Shown here one piece after another: positions 6,790 through 11,238 of a DNA stretch of 11,238 nucleotides. The position numbers and the translations under genes were made by a program. How positions within the stretch are numbered: the first letter of the stretch is position 1; every line of letters begins with the position of its first letter. The stretch spans positions 1 to 11,238 of the forward strand of contig JAJQDF010000249.1 of assembly GCA_021202325.1 (NCBI GenBank), read 5' to 3'. The notes beneath the pieces are model-generated. The model searched no databases. It was not told the DNA's origin and was given only the letters and a program-made list of their open reading frames with translations. Origin of the DNA: Clostridiales bacterium. GTDB lineage: Bacteria; Bacillota; Clostridia; Lachnospirales; Anaerotignaceae.

Positions 6790-8211
6790 TTACATTCCTT
6801 TTCGTTTTCTGTCTATCATCTCGTCGATTCTCTCTATATATTCATCGACGTTTTTAACATTGAATATTCTGTCAATTCTGCCGCTCGCACTGTCAAAGAG
6901 CTTTGTCGATGCTCCGGCTCCTGCGGCAAATATAGACTGTGTTTCTTCCATTATAACCACATTGTAGACGCTTTCAAAGCCTTTTTTTGCATATCCCACA
7001 TTTTCAAAGCTGCCGAGCATATTTTTCTGCCTGTACATATAGTAGGGCGAAAGTCCCATGTCGACCGCTCCCTTTGAGGATATATCCAGCATTTTTTCCA
7101 TGAGCATGGCCTTGGCCAAGTCGTATTCTCCCAGTTTTTCCTTGAGCCTTGATGCTCTTTTTACGGCCAATGTATGCACCGTCAGGTTCTCAGGAGAAAG
7201 CTTTTTTATTTCCTCCATGGTATATGCGGCCTCTGCCTCGCCTTCCTCGGGTAGTCCAAGTATCAAGTCCATGTTTATGTTATCATGACCGGCCTCTCTT
7301 GCCTCGGCATAAACCCGCTTTATGTCCTCTACGGTATGCTCCCTGCCTATTAGCCTCAGGGTTTTGTCATTCATTGTCTGAGGGTTTATGGATATCCTGT
7401 CCGCGCCGTTTTTCTTTATTACTTTCAGCTTTTCCGCCGTTATTGTGTCCGGCCTTCCGGCTTCAACCGTATATTCAAGTATATTTGAAAAATCGAATAT
7501 ATCAGCCATTCCCGTCATGAGCCTGTCCAACTGCTCCGCAGTCAGCGATGTTGGTGTTCCGCCGCCTATGTATACGGAATCCAGTCTTTTGCCCTTTGCC
7601 TTTTCGCCTAAAAATCTCAGCTCTTTCAAAAGAGCGGTAATATATCCGTCCACCTTGCCGCTGTATTTTGAAAGGGGATAGCTTGTGAATGAGCAATATA
7701 AGCATCTCGACGGACAGAAGGGTATGCCGACATATAGGCTTATACCGTCCTTGTCGGCTTTTTTGAGTATTTCCCTCTCGGCTACGGCCACCTTTGCCGC
7801 CAGCTCCGCTTTCGGCCTTGTTGTCTCATATGTTTCTATGAGCCGGTTTACGCTTTCCTCCGCCGTAAGGCCTTCGTCAATATATGTATTTATTTTTTTA
7901 GCCGGCCTTATGCCGGTCATCATTCCCCAAGGGGTATACTGGCCGGTTCTCGCCTTCAGCATATGGTAAACTGCGGATTTAAGCGCATATCCCACGCCGT
8001 TTTCACCGACCGTTTCGGCTTTGGAGCATAAAAGAACGCCGTTTTCGTAAAGCTCGGCCATGGCACTGCCTCCGTCAAGCCTGCTCCTTACGGTCATTCC
8101 TTCGTCCTGTATGCCCTCCACCGGCTTATATTTTTCATTGGGCATGAAAATCTGCACAGCAGTCTGTATGTCGTTCATTTTGTCATGTCCGTCCAAATAA
8201 ATGTATATCAT
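6790..8211 (-). CDS. hemZ: HemZ, coproporphyrinogen dehydrogenase-like radical SAM protein
   Basis: A 473-residue HemN-family radical SAM protein of the HemZ type (B. subtilis HemZ is about 500 residues), thought to act in oxygen-independent oxidation of coproporphyrinogen III; its true activity is less certain than that of HemN. An N-terminal extension of about 155 residues, characteristic of HemZ, contains GMMTGIRPAK (96-105). The core has SLYVGIPFCPSRCLYC with the CxxxCxxC cluster ligands at 166, 170 and 173, YIGGGTPTS (214-222), ISINPQTM (273-280) and MDLILGLP (314-321). The ATG at 8211 is chosen because AGAGGG lies 6 nt upstream; an in-frame ATG at 8289 would run back through the structured RNA and has no ribosome binding site. 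It heads a tight four-gene run with hisS. Confidence 0.93.
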   Translation of the reverse strand: MIYIYLDGHDKMNDIQTAVQIFMPNEKYKPVEGIQDEGMTVRSRLDGGSAMAELYENGVLLCSKAETVGENGVGYALKSAVYHMLKARTGQYTPWGMMTGIRPAKKINTYIDEGLTAEESVNRLIETYETTRPKAELAAKVAVAEREILKKADKDGISLYVGIPFCPSRCLYCSFTSYPLSKYSGKVDGYITALLKELRFLGEKAKGKRLDSVYIGGGTPTSLTAEQLDRLMTGMADIFDFSNILEYTVEAGRPDTITAEKLKVIKKNGADRISINPQTMNDKTLRLIGREHTVEDIKRVYAEAREAGHDNINMDLILGLPEEGEAEAAYTMEEIKKLSPENLTVHTLAVKRASRLKEKLGEYDLAKAMLMEKMLDISSKGAVDMGLSPYYMYRQKNMLGSFENVGYAKKGFESVYNVVIMEETQSIFAAGAGASTKLFDSASGRIDRIFNVKNVDEYIERIDEMIDRKRKGM

Positions 8212-8233
8212 AAATATCCCTCTTAAATTTATA

Positions 8234-8250
8234 TGTCTGCTTTGCAGACA
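8234..8250 (-). other. Short perfect hairpin in the hemZ leader
   Basis: TGTCTGC-AAA-GCAGACA forms a 7-bp stem with a 3-nt loop on the minus strand, 23 nt before the hemZ start codon and 8 nt after the closing stem of the structured RNA. It is followed by an A/T-rich stretch rather than a T-tract. It could be a protein-binding or transcript-stabilising hairpin; its role is unknown. Confidence 0.5.
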
Positions 8251-8258
8251 ATACCATA

Positions 8259-8432
8259 TATAAAAGCCCGATTGCTTCTTGCTTCGCATTCACGCAATCG
8301 GTTCCGTAATTCGTATTCCGCTCATTTTTCTACAAAAAATGGCTACATACTCATTACAGTCAGGTTCTCTAATACCCGTGCTCGGAGCCATGTTAACATG
8401 GCTCCAGTAGGTCTATTGAGAACGCTTTTATA
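8259..8432 (-). ncRNA. Structured RNA with a four-way junction, class unproven (raiA-type RNA possible)
   Basis: On the minus strand TATAAAAGC (8432-8424) pairs perfectly with GCTTTTATA (8267-8259). This closing stem encloses three hairpins. Hairpin 1 (8423-8364) is GTTCTCAATA/TATT-A-GAGAAC topped by a 9-bp GGAGCCATG/CATGGCTCC stem with a TTAA loop. Hairpin 2 (8359-8304) stacks CTGTAAT/ATTACGG, GTAT/ATAC, GC/GC and ATTTTT/AAAAAT, with a GA/GA internal loop. Hairpin 3 (8301-8268) is CCGATTGC/GCAATCGG with an inner TGC-GAA-GCA. Hairpins 1 and 3 abut the closing stem, and linkers are only 4 and 2 nt. The purine-rich loops favour the minus strand. It may be a free RNA or the hemZ leader. No clear promoter was found. 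The raiA suggestion is an unverified impression. Confidence 0.75.
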
Positions 8433-8434
8433 GT

Positions 8435-8472
8435 AAAATCGGGAATAAGCCCTTAGTCCTATTCCCGATTTT
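8435..8472 (-). terminator. Intrinsic terminator after dtd
   Basis: AAAATCGGGAATA (8472-8460, minus strand) pairs over 13 bp with TATTCCCGATTTT (8447-8435) around a 12-nt loop. The last bases of the second arm supply the T-rich tail. It begins 8 nt after the dtd stop codon. The arm symmetry means it could also act on plus-strand transcripts. Confidence 0.85.
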
Positions 8473-8480
8473 CCATAGTA

Positions 8481-8930
8481 TCAAAACAGTCTGTCACTGT
8501 CCAGCAATATGGTTACCGGACCGTCGTTTACAAGCTCAACCTTCATATGAGTTCGGAACACGCCGCTTTCTACATTTAACGGCAATTCCTTGGCTTTTTC
8601 AAGCAGTCTGGCAAATATTTTATCAGCCTCATCCGGAGAAGCCGCATTAAAATAGCTCGGCCTTCTTCCCTTTCTCGCATCTCCGTACAGAGTAAAGTTG
8701 GGCACAAGGAGGATTTCTCCGCCTACGTCCTTCACAGAAAGATTAAGCTTATCGTTTTCATCCTCGTATATTCTCAGATTCGTCAGCTTTTCAAGCATAT
8801 AATCCATGGTTTTGTCATCATCGGAGGATAAGAGTCCAACCAGTACCATAAGACCGTTTCCTATCTCGCCTTTTATCTCGCCGTCAACGGTGACCTTTGC
8901 CCTCTCAACCTTTTGTATTACCATTCTCAT
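8481..8930 (-). CDS. dtd: D-aminoacyl-tRNA deacylase with atypical active-site motif
   Basis: A 149-residue enzyme that removes D-amino acids (and glycine mischarged on tRNA-Ala) from tRNA, protecting translation. Length, the N-terminus MRMVIQKVERAKVTV and the GRRPSYFNAA block (88-97) fit the family, and the Gly-Pro motif NDGPVT (135-140, Gly137-Pro138) is intact. Two positions deviate: the usual SQFTL at 77-81 is PNFTL (Pro77, Asn78, Thr80 kept), and the usual FGA before the Gly-Pro strand is FRT (125-127). The reading frame is otherwise clean, so this looks like a lineage variant rather than decay. AGAGGT precedes the start, which lies 15 nt after the RSH gene, the standard Firmicute arrangement, and a strong terminator follows. 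Confidence 0.95.
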   Translation of the reverse strand: MRMVIQKVERAKVTVDGEIKGEIGNGLMVLVGLLSSDDDKTMDYMLEKLTNLRIYEDENDKLNLSVKDVGGEILLVPNFTLYGDARKGRRPSYFNAASPDEADKIFARLLEKAKELPLNVESGVFRTHMKVELVNDGPVTILLDSDRLF

Positions 8931-8945
8931 ATTTTTACCTCTTTA

Positions 8946-11165
8946 TCAGGAATTAACTCGCTCTATGTCCTCTACGCCCTTTACGTTTTTCAGATGGGAA
9001 CAGACCTTTTCCAGCTGTTCCTTGCTTGTTATCTCAAGGACAATATTAACAATGGAAAGCATATCCTTGGTCGATCTCGCATTGAATGATTTTACCGGAA
9101 GATTTTCCTCCGAAAGGACCTTGCTTAAGTCCAGAATAATATTCGTTCTGTCCTCGCAGAGAAGACGAATTTCGGCCTGGAACGACAATGACGGGCCCGT
9201 GCCGTCTTTTCTGGCAATCTCCCACTCGGCATCAATAAGTCTGTGCCTGTTTTCCTCGCCGAGATTGAGAATGTTGGCGCAGTCGGTTCTGTGTATCGAT
9301 ACGCCTCGTCCCCTTGTTATGAAGCCGACAATTTCATCGCCGGGAACCGGGTTGCAGCAGCGTGAAAATCTTACGCTCACATCTCCGATACCCTTTACGA
9401 CAACTCCGCTGTCGCTCTTCTTCGAGCTCTTCTGAGCCCTTTCTTCCATCTTTTTAAGATATTCCTCAGCTGTCTGGTTCTTCTTCTGTTCCTTAAGATA
9501 TTCCTCGATAAAACGGTTTATTACCTGTCCTTCTTTTACTCCGCCGTGGCCTACAGCGGCGCAGAGGGCATCCCAGTCCTTGAATCCGAACTTATTTACT
9601 ACAATTTCTGTCCATTCGGGCTTTGAAAGCTCCGAGAAGGAATATCCCTTTTTCTTGGCATCGGCTATTATAAGCTCTTTGCCCTTTACTATGTTTTCTT
9701 CCTTGAACTCCTTCTTGAACCACTGGTTTATCTTTGTTCTGGCGGTGGAGCTTTTTACAAGCTTGAGCCAGTCACGGCTGGGGCCTCTGGAGTTCTGCGA
9801 CGTGAGTATTTCCACAATGTCGCCGTTTTGTATTTTATAATCAAATGTAACTATCTTATTATTTACCCTTGCTCCGACCATCTTATTTCCGACAGCCGAA
9901 TGTATATTATAGGCAAAGTCAATTGGTGTTGAGCCTGTGGGCAGCTCTATTACCTTGCCCTGGGGTGTAAATGCATATACCGAGTCGTTGAATATATTCA
10001 AATCCAGCTTAAGGGTATCCATAAACTCGTGGTTATCGGAAAGGTCCCTCTGCCATTCGAGTATCTGTCTGAGCCAAGCCATTTTCTCGGCCTCTTTGTC
10101 CTGTCCCGTGTCGCCGGCATGTCCCTCTTTATATTTCCAATGGGCAGCGATACCGTATTCACTTGTACGGTGCATATCCCATGTTCTTATCTGAACCTCG
10201 AAGAGCTCACCTGTGGGACCGATAAGAGTATTATGAAGTGACTGGTACATATTGGGCTTAGGCATCGCAATATAGTCCTTGAATCGTCCCGGCATGGGCT
10301 TATACATATCGTGTACAATACCCAATACAGCATAACAGTCCCTTACCGAATCAACGATAATTCTTACCGCAAAAAGATCGTAAATCTGGTCGAGTGTCTT
10401 ATTCTGATTTACCATCTTTTTGTATATGCTGAAGAAATGCTTGCTTCTGCCATAGACGGTGCCCTTTATTCCGGCCTCGGTTACCTTCTCGTTTATTTCC
10501 GCAACAATCCTGTTTACTATGTCCTCACGTTCGCTCTTTTTCTTTTCAATCTTGTTCTTAAGGTCATAGTAAGCATCGGGTTCGAGATATTTGAAGCACA
10601 AATCCTCCATCTCGGTACGAATCTTAGAAATACCGAGCCTATGAGCCAAAGGCGCATAAATATCAATGGTTTCCTGTGCCTTTTCTCTCTGCTTAGCTTC
10701 CGTCATATAGTTAAGCGTACGCATATTGTGCAGACGGTCGGCCAGCTTTATGAGGATAACCCTTATATCCTTCGCCATTGCCAAAAACATTTTTCTGTAG
10801 TTTTCCGCCTGTATCTCTTCCTTTGTTGTGTAGGAGAGTTTACCGAGTTTTGTAACGCCATCAACAAGCAGCACTACCTCTTCGCCGAACATTTCTTTAA
10901 TATCGTCATATGTATACGGCGTATCCTCTATTGTGTCATGCAGCAGTCCGGCCTCTATGGATTCCAAATCCAGCTCCATCTCCGCAAGTATATAAGCCAC
11001 CTTTAGCGGGTGGATTATATATGGCTCTCCTGATTTTCTTTTCTGATCTTTATGTGCTTCCTTGGCAACATCGTATGCCTTTTGAAGCATTGTAAAATTG
11101 TCGGTAGGATGATATTCCTTTATTTTATCGACCAATTGTTGATATAATTCATCTGGTGTTTCCAC
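8946..11165 (-). CDS. rel: Bifunctional (p)ppGpp synthetase/hydrolase (RSH, Rel)
   Basis: A 739-residue long RSH enzyme that makes and degrades the stringent-response alarmone (p)ppGpp on and off the ribosome. The hydrolase domain shows its metal ligands: His52 (YIIHPLKVA), His76-Asp77 (LLHDTIED) and Asp142 (LADRLHNM). The synthetase domain (about 235-345) has RFKD at 294-297, the signature of bifunctional Rel/SpoT rather than EXDD of synthesis-only RelA, plus YQSLH and EVQIRT. TGS follows at about 393-455 (AFTPQGKVIELP). The zinc-finger/CC domain has Cys603-Cys604, His625 and Cys629, and ACT ends the protein at about 660-735. All catalytic residues are intact. The start is GTG (11165-11163), with GGGGAG 9 nt upstream and no in-frame ATG near it. 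dtd follows 15 nt downstream. Confidence 0.97.
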   Translation of the reverse strand: METPDELYQQLVDKIKEYHPTDNFTMLQKAYDVAKEAHKDQKRKSGEPYIIHPLKVAYILAEMELDLESIEAGLLHDTIEDTPYTYDDIKEMFGEEVVLLVDGVTKLGKLSYTTKEEIQAENYRKMFLAMAKDIRVILIKLADRLHNMRTLNYMTEAKQREKAQETIDIYAPLAHRLGISKIRTEMEDLCFKYLEPDAYYDLKNKIEKKKSEREDIVNRIVAEINEKVTEAGIKGTVYGRSKHFFSIYKKMVNQNKTLDQIYDLFAVRIIVDSVRDCYAVLGIVHDMYKPMPGRFKDYIAMPKPNMYQSLHNTLIGPTGELFEVQIRTWDMHRTSEYGIAAHWKYKEGHAGDTGQDKEAEKMAWLRQILEWQRDLSDNHEFMDTLKLDLNIFNDSVYAFTPQGKVIELPTGSTPIDFAYNIHSAVGNKMVGARVNNKIVTFDYKIQNGDIVEILTSQNSRGPSRDWLKLVKSSTARTKINQWFKKEFKEENIVKGKELIIADAKKKGYSFSELSKPEWTEIVVNKFGFKDWDALCAAVGHGGVKEGQVINRFIEEYLKEQKKNQTAEEYLKKMEERAQKSSKKSDSGVVVKGIGDVSVRFSRCCNPVPGDEIVGFITRGRGVSIHRTDCANILNLGEENRHRLIDAEWEIARKDGTGPSLSFQAEIRLLCEDRTNIILDLSKVLSEENLPVKSFNARSTKDMLSIVNIVLEITSKEQLEKVCSHLKNVKGVEDIERVNS

Positions 11166-11238
11166 AGCTGTCAGCTCCCCATTAACAGCAGTCTATATCC
11201 GTCAAAAATTTCGTACACTGCTCCATATTAATATGTAT

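Noticed and set aside
8212..8289. 26-residue N-terminal extension of HemZ from an upstream ATG
   Set aside because: It would be translated through the structured RNA and leader hairpin and has no ribosome binding site, whereas AGAGGG sits properly before the ATG at 8211.
8259..8432. 6S RNA
   Set aside because: Length and position near relA-dtd-hisS were suggestive, but 6S RNA is one long irregular hairpin with a central bubble; this sequence has three independent hairpins in a closed junction.
8259..8432. Retron msr-msd or other reverse-transcribed element
   Set aside because: The terminal 9-bp repeats resemble retron a1/a2 arms, but there is no reverse transcriptase gene in the window and no typical msr-msd layout.
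8212..8480. T-box riboswitch controlling hemZ-hisS
   Set aside because: The conserved T-box antiterminator sequence (AGGGTGGNACCGCG-like) is absent, and no specifier-loop arrangement with a His codon could be assigned. The region forms a closed four-way junction instead.
8806..9435. Plus-strand 209-codon frame opposite dtd and the RSH gene
   Set aside because: Antisense shadow of two conserved genes; low-complexity Ser/Leu-rich translation and no start signal.
11182..11238. C-terminus of an upstream gene (minus frame ending IDCC, TAA at 11184-11182) or a short leader peptide before the RSH gene
   Set aside because: The frame is open from the window edge and ends 16 nt before the RSH GTG, so it could be real, but 18 residues show no recognisable family and such a frame is easily chance.

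Overview
The window looks like chromosomal DNA from an anaerobic, moderately low-GC Firmicute of the class Clostridia, most like Lachnospiraceae. The evidence is the relA/spoT-dtd pair followed shortly by hemZ and hisS, two oxygen-sensitive radical-SAM HemN-family proteins, strong GGAGG-type ribosome binding sites and consensus SigA promoters. All ten protein genes lie on the minus strand, so transcription runs from high to low coordinates. No insertion sequence, phage gene, CRISPR array, tRNA or rRNA gene was seen.

In transcription order, the first block is a bifunctional (p)ppGpp synthetase/hydrolase (11165-8946, GTG start) followed after 15 nt by D-aminoacyl-tRNA deacylase (8930-8481), which ends at a strong hairpin terminator (8435-8472). 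Dtd lacks the usual SQ of its SQxxT motif. Next comes a 174-nt segment (8259-8432) that folds on paper into a closed four-way junction: one closing stem and three long hairpins, with almost no unpaired linkers. It is the most unusual object in the window and is called a structured noncoding RNA of unproven class. It sits just upstream of the second block: hemZ (8211-6790), hisS (6766-5504), a family III CoA-transferase (5481-4252) and a D-2-hydroxyacid dehydrogenase (4233-3301). These genes are separated by 18-23 nt and end at an intrinsic terminator (3251-3275). The last two enzymes resemble the first two steps of reductive Stickland-type 2-hydroxyacid pathways (LdhA/HadA or FldH/FldA), but no dehydratase is in view.

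The third block is a self-contained cassette with a perfect TTGACA-17-TATAAT promoter overlapped by two near-identical 23-bp repeats, each with an imperfect dyad. It encodes a small PadR-family repressor, a HAAS/DUF1700-type one-pass membrane protein and a second small membrane-anchored or exported protein, with overlapping gene ends. The likely logic is autorepression by PadR and co-induction of two envelope proteins.

The last 1.5 kb holds a gene-free stretch (1112-1467) with a long-loop inverted repeat, a weak terminator-like hairpin, a GC-rich degenerate 12-bp tandem repeat and a good promoter. hemW follows, reading off the left edge of the window with only its last few codons missing.
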